Source: Aaosphaeria pasadenensis (Eukaryota; Ascomycota; Dothideomycetes; Pleosporales). Taken from it: a stretch of 64,000 nucleotides of DNA. Every line of letters starts with the position of its first letter. The stretch's first letter is position 1. A program made the translations under genes and the position numbers. The DNA lies in assembly GCA_022813625.1 (NCBI GenBank), contig JAKLMB010000021.1, forward strand, positions 124,001 through 188,000. The letters run 5' to 3'. Positions 22,306 through 32,147 of this stretch are shown piece by piece. The notes under the pieces are model-generated. The model was not told the DNA's origin. It was given only the letters and a program-made list of their open reading frames with translations, and did no database searches.

Positions 22306-23185
22306 AATATTCGGTACAGTAGGCTACTATAGCGAGGTATTGACATAGAAATAGAACTAAAATCTTATCATGAGTGGTATCTTTGGGTTTTGTGAACGTA
22401 ATACCACAAAGTGTTTTACATGAATAGTTTTTGAAAATGCCCCCTTTCTGACATTCACAAATGATCCACTCACGTGTCTGTAATTAGTATGTATCTTCCT
22501 AGTTACTGGCCAGTGCACAAAGAGGGGGTTGACAGTCCGACTAGCCCACTTGCTAGGTTCATGTGTCTCCGAGCCCTATACCTAAAGTATCTATTTAGGG
22601 GTGTGCGGTAAACAGTCTTTGGAAACTTGTGATAAAACCTCGCGCATGCACCATTGCAGGCATCAAATGCCTGTAGGGGGGCCACCCCGACGAGCCAACC
22701 CTTTGTACTAGCAGGTCGTAGGTATTCCTATGCACTTACAGCTACTAGATACGATGCTGTAACAGCACTCGTACCGACCATACGGAATAAGTCCGTTGGG
22801 AGTTCATGCACGGTCCTCAACTCCAGTTCCAGATCGTCGGGTCCAGAACGTCGGGTCGGTACATGCGGGCTGACTACAGTGTTCCGATCCGACTCTCGTC
22901 ACTGCTTAGATCTTGCAATTACACCATCTGTGGGAGGACTCTCGTAAATCCCCGCAATTCACCATCACAGAGACCTGTTGTACATGGGATACGAATAAGA
23001 TAAGCGAGGTATTTGCCCCGGAATGTGGAGGCATAATCTACTCTAATCTACTCCCCACAATACGTCCTAGATCCGGGGTAACAGCCAGCGCGGTATGCAT
23101 TAATAACCCCATGTCTGCTCCGAAATCTAAATGCTTTAAATCTAGACTTCGACGAGAGTTTCTAACACCGCCAGCAGCGCAAGAT
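22306..23185. other. Spacer between P450 fusion and MFS gene
   Basis: About 880 bases. It holds the left copy of a diverged direct repeat (about 22540-22710) and a short GTCGGGTC doublet near 22835. The frame of the MFS gene is open upstream, with another ATG at 23111. Confidence 0.5.
22540..22710 (+). repeat. Diverged direct repeat, left copy
   Basis: This segment aligns by eye to 27280-27453 in the same orientation. Shared blocks include TGCTA..TTCATGT, CTATACC.AAAGT.TCTAT, GTAAACA.TCTT, CAAA/TAAAACCT.GC and CCAACCCT.TGTAC. I estimate about 65-70% identity with small gaps. It encodes nothing recognisable, and I take it to be an old dispersed repeat. Confidence 0.6.
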
Positions 23186-24903
23186 ATGTCTCACGCATCC
23201 AACATGTTGGACGGCAAGCACGACGCCAACATCGACCACGTCGAGGAATTGAAGATGCCGTCCGGCACTGGAGAGAACCATATTGGGGGCAACGCTCTGC
23301 TCGTCCATGAGGATGGCGCAGTTCGCAAAATCCCTGTTCCTTCCTCCAATCCCAATGATCCCCTCAACTTCCGCGGCTGGGAAAAAATCGGTATCATCTT
23401 CTGCTGCTGCTGGTTTTCAATCATGGGTCTCGCTATGGCAAGTGGCCTGGGCGCTATCCTCAATGTGTTCTTCGAGATGTACATGCCACAGGGATACAAC
23501 GCTGAGCAGATTGTATTCTTACTTACCATGCCATCTCTGTGCATTGGTCTAGGTATGCTTTCAGTCCAAAAGCAGACAATGCAGGCTGTAATATACTGAC
23601 GATATCCTGCTCAATAGGTAACTACATCATTCTACCACTTGCGCTCGCATACGGAAGACGCCCGGTATTCCTGGTCTCCATGGTTGTTCTGCTCGCGGCT
23701 ACGATCGCTGCTGCGGTCCAGAACTCGTACAATGGCCACCTTACAGCACGCATTATCCAAGGTCTGGCAACCGGTGCCTCGGAATCCTTGCTTCCTCTCA
23801 TGCTCACCGAGGTCACTTTTCTTCACGAGCGTGGCCGTGTCTTTGGCCTGTACTGGACGATACAGAACATCTTGAGTTCCACCATCAACCTGGCTTCGTC
23901 CTATATCAACCACGATCTGGGTTGGCGATGGTACTACTGGATCTTCGTCATTACGGTCGCAGTAGGTTTGGTCATCGCCTTCTTCTTCGGCTTCGAGACT
24001 CAATTCGCTCGCCCGGCAGCAAGCGTTGATGGACTCCTGGTATTCACAGACGAGTACGGAGTAACGAATATCATTCCAGACTCTGAGGCTCAGGATTATC
24101 TTGCTCGCATGCGCCGAGAAGGTATGGAGCTGCCTACTACAGGCGACACGGGAAGCGATGTCCCGCGTAAAACCTACACCCAAAAGCTCCGCCCATGGTC
24201 GGACGTTCAGAAGCAGCCGGTTAAGATCATGCTCCTGACCTACCTACACATGCTGCAAAGCATGACTTCCCCTGGCATAATCTACGCGATTCTCACCTCA
24301 TCCGTCGCCCTTGGTTGCGGAATTGGCATTTCTTTAACCTACAACGAAGTGCTAATGGTCAACTATGGCTGGAAGCCGCAGAACGTTGGTCTCATTAACA
24401 TCGGAGGTGTCGTGGGCGCTTTACTTGGAATGCTCTATTGCAACCTACTTGGCGACAAGTTCGTGCTCTTTGCTGCGCGCCGCAACAAGGGTATCCACAA
24501 GCCAGAGCACCAGCTCTTGACTCTCATTCCACCGGCCATTATCGGGGTCGCCATGCTGCTTCTATACGGCTTCACCGCTGGCGGTGGTGTGACATGGTGG
24601 GCGCCGTATCTTGGCTGGACATTCTTCCAATATACATTCACAGCTGTGGTTATTGTGTCGACGACTTTCGCATCTGAAGCAACGGTGCAAAACCCGGGCC
24701 CTGCGCTGGTAGTCGTTGTTGGCACAAAGAACATCGTGTCATTTGGTGTTGCGTATGGCCTAACGCCGATGATCCATGACCATGGTTACAAATGGGCTTT
24801 CGGGGTCCTAGCTGGCATTTTCGCTGGTATTTTCCTGTTGGGAATTCCAGTGTACTACCTCAATCCCAAGTGGCGTGCTAGGCAACACATAAAGAAGGCC
24901 TGA
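23186..24903 (+). CDS. MFS transporter, DHA1-like drug:H+ antiporter type
   Basis: Two exons (23186-23552 and 23618-24903) give 550 residues; the 65-nt intron has GTATGC, ATACTGAC and CAATAG. The N-terminal tail is hydrophilic (about 60 residues), with SNPNDPLNFRGWEK, a motif usual just before helix 1 in fungal DHA1 proteins. Twelve helices follow, with the loop motif LALAYGRRP (A-like motif) and a central loop of about 70 residues carrying KTYTQKLRPWS. Helices 7-12 begin near LLTYLHMLQSMTSPGI, and the end KWRARQHIKKA is basic. The nearest relatives by motif are the HOL1/polyamine and multidrug subgroups, but the substrate cannot be read off. An in-frame ATG at 23111 could add 25 residues. 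It follows the P450 fusion gene on the same strand and could export its product, which is inference. Confidence 0.9.
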
Positions 24904-25544
24904 AATGGTGTGGCGGCACTTGTGATGAATGTGTCTAAAATGTGACTCAAAGGGGATAATAATCTTTATTAAGTATATAACGGTCGACTTTTGGTTTTAT
25001 ATTAGCCATCAATCAATCAATTAATTGCTTCATCAGCGGCTCATTGAGTTGCCTCGACAATCTTTTAAACAATTGGATCCAGCGCTGTCTTATCCAGTAT
25101 CGTTTTGGTGGTGTATGAAGTAGCCATACCCTTCTGTCTATCACCTTAGTGATGGGAAGCTAGTCAAAATTGAGGTAAAGGTCCTCGTTCACCTAGGTTC
25201 CATTCGAATTTAAACGCAGAGCACCGTGAGAACCTCGTAGTAGATATTGCAAGATACAAAATACACCCAGAGAGGAATATCTTATCATGGTACGGGAAGC
25301 CTATGATCAGATCACCTTACTTTATGTACCTACTTTGCTGCTAATGCGGTTCAACAATCTTGAGGTGATGCAACCCAGTAAACAATGGATCGAAAGACAA
25401 GTTTAATCGAGTAGATAGTATAGCTGCAATCAGGAGGAATAAGCAAAATGTATAGTTAAAAAAAACACATGACAACCGAGATTTACTAATAGCTACCTAC
25501 TTAACTACTACTTTATTGATATAGAAGGTAGTACTTCTATTTTA
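24904..25544. other. Convergent 3' spacer between MFS and CCC1-like genes
   Basis: AT-rich 640 bases downstream of both flanking genes, which point toward each other. I see no coding sequence. Confidence 0.5.
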
Positions 25545-26594
25545 TTATTGCATAAAGCTAACAATCCCCATAGCAGCTCCGGCTGCAAAACTTCCTAGGA
25601 TAACCATTTCAACGCCGGCTCGAATGTATTGTTTAACGTCTTTTTTACAGATACTGGCACATATTTCCTGCGATCCGAAACCTTCTTGGTGTGGCAAAGG
25701 TTCGTCTGATAACAGGTGCATCTTCACAGCTCCGAATGCAAACAAAGCCATGACCATTACTATACAACTCCACCAGAATGCTGTGTATACTGTGGAATCC
25801 TTTCCAGCTAAGATATATGGCAATAAGGGAATAGCTCCACCCGCGAAATATCCCAATCCAATAGTCATGGCCGAGCGAATAGCCCGGTCGGACTCTTGGG
25901 TTGACTTTTTGTGATGGAAGTTCATGATGAATTCAACTTGTAAATTGGCAGGTAGCGAGATGATATGATCGGCCAAGGAATCGATTAGATGTGATGGGAG
26001 CGCGTAAGGCAAGAACATGTCATGGACAAGCAACGCCGTGTCAGAAGGGCTATCATGCACGGTCATGGATGTACTGCGGATAAGCGAATGGTGCGCATCG
26101 CTGTGGAGGACAATTAGCTTAGCGTTTGATAGGAAAGCAGCTCCACAGGCGCTATAGGATTGAACTGTGACGAACCTTTCGTGTTTTCCTCCAAGGTAAC
26201 CCCCAAGACTCATACTGATTGCTCCCGCAAACAGCTCAGCTAAGCCGCCATACACAACGACTTGCGGGTTTCCGAGCGCACTCAGCCCAGCAGTGAGAGC
26301 GAAAGGCACAGTCAGTCCATCAGCAAGTCCCACTGTGGCATCTGAGACGGTTCTCGAGTCAAACATGTTCGGTCGCGTAGACTCTCGTCTCGTTGAAGGT
26401 GAGTACAAAGTGGCGATATCCTCCATCGGTCTTTGGTATGTACTTGAGCTTCTTGTAGGTAGAGGATAACCTGATTTCTGGATATCTTGGAAGCAGGGTT
26501 TGGACGATATCTTTCCTTGCTTGACGCTTCCAATTGGCAAAGGTAGTCGTTCGTCGGAATTAAAAAACAATCTCTTTAGAAGTCTTACTACCAT
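25545..26594 (-). CDS. CCC1/VIT1-family vacuolar iron/manganese transporter
   Basis: A 349-residue single exon starting MVVRLLKRLFF at 26594; the frame is open further upstream but contains no ATG there. The N-terminal 85 residues are hydrophilic. The conserved core follows: RTVSDATVGLADGLTVPFAL (helix 1 with metal-binding Asp), ALGNPQVVVYGGLAELFAGA (Glu in helix 2) and SMSLGGYLGGKHE. The C-terminal half has MTIGLGYFAGGAIPLLPY, a VMALFAFGAVK helix and AGVEMVILGSFAAGAAMGIV. These are the five helices of the CCC1/VIT fold. The family moves cytosolic Fe(II) or Mn(II) into the vacuole. The middle segment between helices 2 and 3 is longer than in yeast CCC1. It is convergent with the MFS gene. Linkage to a heme- and FeS-containing P450 is suggestive but not evidence of joint function. 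Confidence 0.9.
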   Translation of the reverse strand: MVVRLLKRLFFNSDERLPLPIGSVKQGKISSKPCFQDIQKSGYPLPTRSSSTYQRPMEDIATLYSPSTRRESTRPNMFDSRTVSDATVGLADGLTVPFALTAGLSALGNPQVVVYGGLAELFAGAISMSLGGYLGGKHERFVTVQSYSACGAAFLSNAKLIVLHSDAHHSLIRSTSMTVHDSPSDTALLVHDMFLPYALPSHLIDSLADHIISLPANLQVEFIMNFHHKKSTQESDRAIRSAMTIGLGYFAGGAIPLLPYILAGKDSTVYTAFWWSCIVMVMALFAFGAVKMHLLSDEPLPHQEGFGSQEICASICKKDVKQYIRAGVEMVILGSFAAGAAMGIVSFMQ

Positions 26595-27573
26595 CTTACC
26601 GTATTGAATTAATAGCGGCAGGAATAGTGATATTGCCAATACGCGTCAGCTTTTTCATGGAGCAGAGAAGATTTGGTTTTTAGTTGCAATGAATATGCAA
26701 ACGAATAACTTAACGAGATAATGCTAGAAGTAAGAACTCGATACAATTCTATAGCTTATCAGTAGCGAGTGCAAGCGAATCACACCATCTCTTATAGGAT
26801 GGATCAGCGTGGCCGCGTGTGCGCAAGGTTGGAGGAGGATCTTGGACCGAAGATGTTGCTCGATGGATGAGCGTCTAATCAGCCGTAGGCAGCTACTAAT
26901 CGACCAACCACATAGCTGGAATTGACCACATGCGTTTAAATATGGCGACCTTAGTGTTACCACGCAACGGTGCAAAGGCACAATCGAGTTTTAAGCTTCC
27001 TACGGATACGACAACCACTCATATTGCTTGTATTCGTCATATAAAATTGATAGCTTTGAAGCCGGCTTTTTCATAGGGATCACGGCCCACATTAGTGCGA
27101 AAGGCTTAGACGAGCTTATTCCCACCTACACCCAAGACGACAAGCAAGGCGTCGAAAGCTTAAGAAAAGCTTAAACATGTGTCTTTAGTATTGGCTATTA
27201 CCTCAACTTCCTGACTCGGAGCTCTCCGGCGACTTACGTATTGCCGTGATTGACTTTGGCGATAGTATAGAGGGTTAGCACGGCGGGCTGGCGACCTGCT
27301 AACTTCATGTATGTTCTATACCCAAAGTGTCTATGCAAGAGTGTACTGTAGCTAGTAAACAATCTTAGCTGCTCGCGACAAACCTTGCAAGGGCACTGTT
27401 GTGGATATAAAATACTAGCAGTGGGCCAGCCTGATGCACCAACCCTCTGTACGTACCATACTCGGCATTAGAAGTGTGACAGGAAAAGCGCTCGAAATGG
27501 ATTTATAAGTTCAGGCATTCCGCCTACCTTCTCTTCACAATCACCTTCGCTTTTCATCCATCATTCATTTGAA
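26595..27573. other. Divergent promoter region between CCC1-like and acid phosphatase genes
   Basis: About 980 bases. It holds the right copy of the diverged direct repeat (about 27280-27453). Just before the phosphatase ATG is a CT-rich leader (27525-27570). No open frame here looks genuine. Confidence 0.5.
27280..27453 (+). repeat. Diverged direct repeat, right copy
   Basis: Partner of the segment at 22540-22710, in the same orientation about 4.7 kb away. The pair brackets the MFS and CCC1-like genes. Differences include many C/T and G/A changes, compatible with age or repeat-induced mutation. Confidence 0.6.
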
Positions 27574-29193
27574 ATGTATTCTTTGATCGCTCTAAGTCTC
27601 CTTGGCAATACACTCCTTAGCGGTGTTGTCAATGCTGCCAATGCTACCAGCGATCCCGCGATGAATTCTCAGATCCGTCTTGCGTATGCTGGCAGCACCG
27701 GAATGTTCATTAGCTGGAACACCTTCAAGCAGATCTCCAACCCCACCGTTCATTACGGTCTTTCTGCCAACTCATTAAATATGTCATCTTCTTCGAATGT
27801 GTCCATCACATACCCAACTTCGTTGACATACAATAACCATGTCAAATTGTCCGGCTTAAAGCCCGATACACTCTACTACTACTCGCTAGAACAACTCATC
27901 AATACGACCTATACCGCTCCTCTCACGTTCAAGACGAGCAGGATTGCAGGAACGTCAAAAGAATTCTCAGTCGCTGTCGTTATCGACATGGGTACCATGG
28001 GTAGCAAAGGCCTTACCACTTCTGCTGGAAAGGGAATCTCTCCAAACAACATCTTGCAACCAGGCGAAACCAACACCATCGAATCACTTGCGCATCACGC
28101 GGATGCCTTTGATTTCATGTGGCACCCTGGCGACATTGCATATGCTGATTACTGGCTTAAGGAGGAAATCCAGGGATTTCTGCCCAACACTACGATCGAG
28201 GAAGGCATCAAGGTTTACGAATCTATCCTCAACGACTACTACAATGAACTTGCCAGCGTCTCAGCATTCAAGCCATACATGGTTGGACCAGGCAACCATG
28301 AGTCTAACTGCGACAATGGCGGAACGACTGACAAACGCTACAACTACACTTATACTTCTGACATCTGTATGCCTGGCCAAACTAATTTTACTGGCTACAA
28401 GAATCACTTCCGTATGCCCAGTACTGAAAGCGGCGGTACAGGTAATTTCTGGTACTCTTTCGATAACGGCATGACTCACTTCATCCAATTGGACACTGAG
28501 ACTGACCTTGGACATGGCTTCATTGGTCCGGATGAAGTCGGCGGTTCTGAGGGTCAAGGCTCTGGGCCATTCAACATCACCATGGACGCCCAAACAACCT
28601 GGTTAGAGGCTGATCTAAAGGCTGTCAATAGGTCCATCACCCCTTGGGTCGTTGTTGCCGGTCATCGCCCATGGTATTTGAGTCATACGAACAACTCAGG
28701 AACGATTTGCTGGACCTGCAAAGATGTCTTCGAACCACTCCTGATAAAATACAATGTCGATCTAGTTATCTCCGGCCACGCCCACGTATACGAACGTCAG
28801 GCGCCTCTTGCCAACGGTGTTGTCGATAAGGCAGAATTGAACAATCCCATATCTCCTTGGTACATCACCAATGGCATGGGCGGACATTACGATGGTCTTG
28901 ATGCTTTGCAGGATCCCCGCCAGAATTATTCTCGCTACGGATTAGATACCTCGAACGCAACCTACGCCTGGAGCAAATTGACTTTCCACAATTGCACTCA
29001 CATGAGCCACGATCTGATTGCTAGCAAGAATGGAAGTGTTGTGGACCATTCTACTCTGTTCAAGAACCGGACCTGCGCCAGCAAGACTGAATCAAACCCC
29101 CCTCTGACCTCCACGAACGCTGCAAAAATTCAGACAATCAGCGTAACTACTATTCTAAGCTCGGCTTTGATCGTTTCGATAGCTCTTTTGTAG
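27574..29193 (+). CDS. Purple acid phosphatase, secreted/GPI-anchored type
   Basis: A 539-residue single exon. A signal peptide (MYSLIALSLLGNTLLSGVVNA) is followed by a fibronectin-like N-terminal domain with IRLAYAGSTGMFISW and LKPDTLYYYSLE. The metallophosphoesterase domain shows the metal-ligand blocks VIDMG (where GDxG is usual; the Asp is kept), GDIAYADYW, GNHE (240-243), VVVAGHRPWY and GHAHVYER (about 401-408). About a dozen N-glycosylation sites and a hydrophobic end (TTILSSALIVSIALL), preceded by small residues, suggest export and a GPI anchor. The enzyme would release phosphate from organic esters at the cell surface. Such genes are often phosphate-regulated, but I did not identify a PHO-type site with confidence. 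Confidence 0.93.
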   Translation: MYSLIALSLLGNTLLSGVVNAANATSDPAMNSQIRLAYAGSTGMFISWNTFKQISNPTVHYGLSANSLNMSSSSNVSITYPTSLTYNNHVKLSGLKPDTLYYYSLEQLINTTYTAPLTFKTSRIAGTSKEFSVAVVIDMGTMGSKGLTTSAGKGISPNNILQPGETNTIESLAHHADAFDFMWHPGDIAYADYWLKEEIQGFLPNTTIEEGIKVYESILNDYYNELASVSAFKPYMVGPGNHESNCDNGGTTDKRYNYTYTSDICMPGQTNFTGYKNHFRMPSTESGGTGNFWYSFDNGMTHFIQLDTETDLGHGFIGPDEVGGSEGQGSGPFNITMDAQTTWLEADLKAVNRSITPWVVVAGHRPWYLSHTNNSGTICWTCKDVFEPLLIKYNVDLVISGHAHVYERQAPLANGVVDKAELNNPISPWYITNGMGGHYDGLDALQDPRQNYSRYGLDTSNATYAWSKLTFHNCTHMSHDLIASKNGSVVDHSTLFKNRTCASKTESNPPLTSTNAAKIQTISVTTILSSALIVSIALL

Positions 29194-29451
29194 CAGTAAG
29201 GTCCTTCTTATTGCTGTGGCTGTGATTATGTGCCGCAGCGAGCACTGACCGGCTTTAGTAGTTCGTTTTTATACGAAGAAAGCGATCAGCGCATAGCAAT
29301 ATTCCAATACGAGTCCAGTCTCTAATCTTTAGACACTGTTAAAGCGAACGTGCATTGCAATTAGTGTTTGTTCAAAATACCTATAGTTAAGAATGAAGAT
29401 TCTTGAAGCTGCTGCATGTCTAGGTACTGATGCGTGGCCCAATTCTCAAAG

Positions 29452-30887
29452 TCAGACTTGTATTTCGAATGCCCACGCTGTTTTAAGATCTTCTCCGTAT
29501 TGATGAACAGGAAACGTCACCTCATTGTTGTCGTAAGAATACGTAATGACCCCTCTATCGGAGGGCCGCAACAATGGTGTTTCTGGAATCACATACGTGA
29601 ATCTCCAAGTCCGGATTCCAATCTGCCCAGAAGCAGGCAATCCAACCGCGTCCAAATTCTTCACGGTCAAGCCCCACGTGCCTTCCCTGACTCTGACTCC
29701 GGCAAGTACTCGGACTTTGTCGCCGACGGTGGCATACACGTCAAGTTTGCGGTCGTTGGATCCCGACGTAGCAACACGGTGGCCCGTCATATTCGTCTTG
29801 TAGTATTTAAGAGCCTGCCAGTCACCATTGGGATGATACGGAAGCCGGGGATCATCACGCCAGATAAGACTAGCCAGAAAGTCCCGCAGGTGGCTTCCGT
29901 TGGGCCCGCCACGCCAGTTCGCGCGCAGGCCAGGTGTATCGTATCTCTCGAGTCTTGACAAATGCCATAGCGTAGCGGCAGGATTGAGCTCGTCTCCTAG
30001 ATTCAAGTATTCGTTGATGTTGATCTTCCGTGCGGGTGCCCCTGCGGCATTACGCATTCGATCAAAGGTAGCAAGGCTGTTCTGCAAGTCGTTTGCTGGA
30101 TTTTCAAGGGATTCAATATGGTGCCATGAGTAGTGGTCCGGTGCAGTTCCGTTGGCTGCAACATATCTCAGGAAGTTGGTCCACCACGTGTTTTCTTCAC
30201 TTGGAGGTAGGGACAGGGAAGGACCAATGACAGGAATGTTATTCAATAGCGGATCATTCCTGTGAGAGTTGTGAGTGACTAAGCAAGCTGATGATATAGA
30301 TTGCTCACTGACCTAAAGCGACGGTATGTTCGACCGAACAGGTCAAGCCATTGGGACTGAGGCCTTTTCCAGAATCCCCATTCAGGCTCATTCCATATGT
30401 CGATGTGTAAACCGGCAGTCATCTCATTCTGGATGATGTTTTCGACGATTCGATCAAGGAATTTGTCGTAGTCCGACCAATCGCCATCATCACCTGGCCA
30501 GTCCATTGACTCATCTGCGTGATCTGTTCCCCACAGATCGTGCAGTAGAAGCTGGAATTTACCGTCGTATTTACGAACGGTGAGGTAATTGCTCAAAGTT
30601 GACGCCCAACGTCCATCAAGTTCACCCCACACCCAGCCACGATTTGGCGCATCCATCTGTGCACCACCAGCTCGAAACCAGTGTAGTCCAATATCAGTGT
30701 AGAAGGAGTCTGGAATCTGATTTGCAGCGTCCGGAATACCGTAAATGATGCCACTCGCATGGTACTGAGGAGGACCTCGTGCTACAGCAAGGTCGACCAC
30801 CGCTACATTGCCAGGTGTCCAACGCGGTGACAGCCGTGCGACGGCGACCATAGGCATGAGAAAGAAAGTCATGATGCAAAGAGCCAT
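29452..30887 (-). CDS. Secreted glycoside hydrolase, clan GH-A TIM barrel (GH39-like)
   Basis: Two exons (30313-30887 and 29452-30259) with a 53-nt intron give 460 residues. The signal peptide is MALCIMTFFLMPMVAVA. The barrel begins with ASGIIYGIPD and DIGLHWFRAGGAQMD. Strand 4 carries LHIDIWNEPEWGFW, whose Glu after Asn is the expected acid/base, and INEYLNLGDE in exon 2 offers a candidate nucleophile Glu. A C-terminal beta domain includes GLTVKNLDAVGLPASG and VPVHQY-like text near the end. The NEP motif and fold order fit clan GH-A, and I think GH39 or a close fungal group. The substrate, probably a plant or fungal polysaccharide side chain, is not determined. The gene is convergent with the acid phosphatase, 258 bases apart. 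Confidence 0.82.
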
Positions 30888-30979
30888 TTCAGATCATTCA
30901 CTCGTAAGCTTTCCGAGAGTGATGAAATGAAGCAAGGACCACTGAGCACTCTTTATACGTCATATCTAGCAGGTCCCTG

Positions 30980-31116
30980 TAGCCTGCGTTCGGTGAGTGC
31001 AGAATGTAGAGCTTGGCCCAGGTATAGCCCACCCGGTGGGGATGTCTGAGCGCAGATTTACCCCGGTGGGCTCTATCCTCCGGGCTCTACATTCTGCACC
31101 CACCGGACGCAGGCTA
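30980..31116. mobile_element. Foldback (palindromic) MITE-like element
   Basis: The left arm (30980-31041) starts TAGCCTGCGTTCGGTGAGTG and is the imperfect inverted complement of the right arm (31061-31116), which ends CACCGGACGCAGGCTA. The arms are about 56-62 bp with a 19-bp loop (31042-31060). Matched inner blocks include GCAGAATGTAGAGC against GCTCTACATTCTGC and TAGCCCACCCGGTGGGG against CCCCGGTGGGCTCTA. Both ends read TA, compatible with a TA target duplication of Tc1/mariner type. There is no coding capacity. It lies about 90 bases upstream of the glycosidase start codon. Confidence 0.7.
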
Positions 31117-31403
31117 CATAATGCTCAGTCCGCTTCCCCGCTCTTAGAATTATGTCCTGGTTGAATACGCTATGAGCGCAGGGCTGCTGGCTGTTGGCTG
31201 CTGGCTGCTCGTTCCAGACATACTTCTTCATCGCGAATGCTTTCTCGGCAGCCTGAGTAGCGAACTGGCTGGAAGCCTCGTTTCTTGACCTGGCCACAAT
31301 AGCAGGTATCGAGTGGACTGTCACCGAGTGTTAAATGTCGTGAGCTTCACACCGGATACCAGAGATCTATGGACAGCTTATCAACGCCCTTTCAACTATC
31401 CAG

Positions 31404-31877
31404 ATGCGAATCTCCAATCGTGGCAGCCGACACGAAAGATCTGCTACTGGTCGCGCAATGATGTTTTTCTCGATCGGCCCTTGGACTGCTACGGGCGTGC
31501 ATGACTTTGTACTCCTCACACTCATGGACGATGTACAAATGTTTGTAATTTTTGGGATTGAGTCACGACATCCAACCCTTGTGTATGATCCTACCATTTG
31601 CAGGAATATCCCTGATCAAGGGCTTCTGTACACGCATATTCTTCGAGAGTATAATTCAATATCAGGCGGCAGGAAACACTTATTAGAGATCTTTGATACA
31701 GAGATACGCATGATTTGCTCATGCGGAACTAACCAAATGCTAGAGAATGATACCAACACAAGGTTGTCGTTAGAATTTTCCGACTTTCACGCCAGTAAGG
31801 TTCAGGTCAAAATTGAATGTGACGTTGAGAGGTTCCTCCCATACTGTTTGTTCGTACAATACGCAATTGCTCAATGA
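31404..31877 (+). CDS. Doubtful hypothetical open frame, 157 codons
   Basis: An ATG-started open frame of 157 codons with no family I recognise and no signal peptide or obvious domain. Text such as ILREYNSISGGRKHLLEIF and LEFSDFHASKVQVKIECD has a protein-like composition, but the segment lies in a gene-poor stretch next to the foldback element and may be chance or a decayed gene. Confidence 0.2.
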   Translation: MRISNRGSRHERSATGRAMMFFSIGPWTATGVHDFVLLTLMDDVQMFVIFGIESRHPTLVYDPTICRNIPDQGLLYTHILREYNSISGGRKHLLEIFDTEIRMICSCGTNQMLENDTNTRLSLEFSDFHASKVQVKIECDVERFLPYCLFVQYAIAQ

Positions 31878-32124
31878 GTTGTAGCATTCGCAGTATGGAT
31901 AATTGGGGCGTGCCCCTCTTGAGCACTTGTAGTCGTCTTACTATCTATTAGACCTGATTCTTTAGTTTATAACATCTTAGAGATACTTATCCCTTACGTC
32001 ACGTCACTGGATACCTGCCTAGCTGGTCCAGACTCTTCATCTAAAGTAGAATTACTTGTGGCTCGGGTTAACCCCCTGATGATTGGTTGATTGAACAGTT
32101 GAGGCCTGCCCCTCCTGTTTGGAG

Positions 32125-32147
32125 TGTAACACAAGCCTTGTGTTACA
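32125..32147. repeat. Short perfect palindrome
   Basis: Arms TGTAACACAAG and CTTGTGTTACA (11 bp each) are separated by a single C. About 0.02 such arms are expected by chance in this length of DNA. It could be a hairpin or a dimeric protein-binding site; nothing nearby tells which. Confidence 0.6.

Noticed and set aside
12271..32146. Shared 14-mer AAGCCTTGTGTTAC between an intron of the NO VEIN-like gene and the palindrome at 32125
   Set aside because: About 15 chance pairs of identical 14-mers are expected in 64 kb, so no relation can be claimed.
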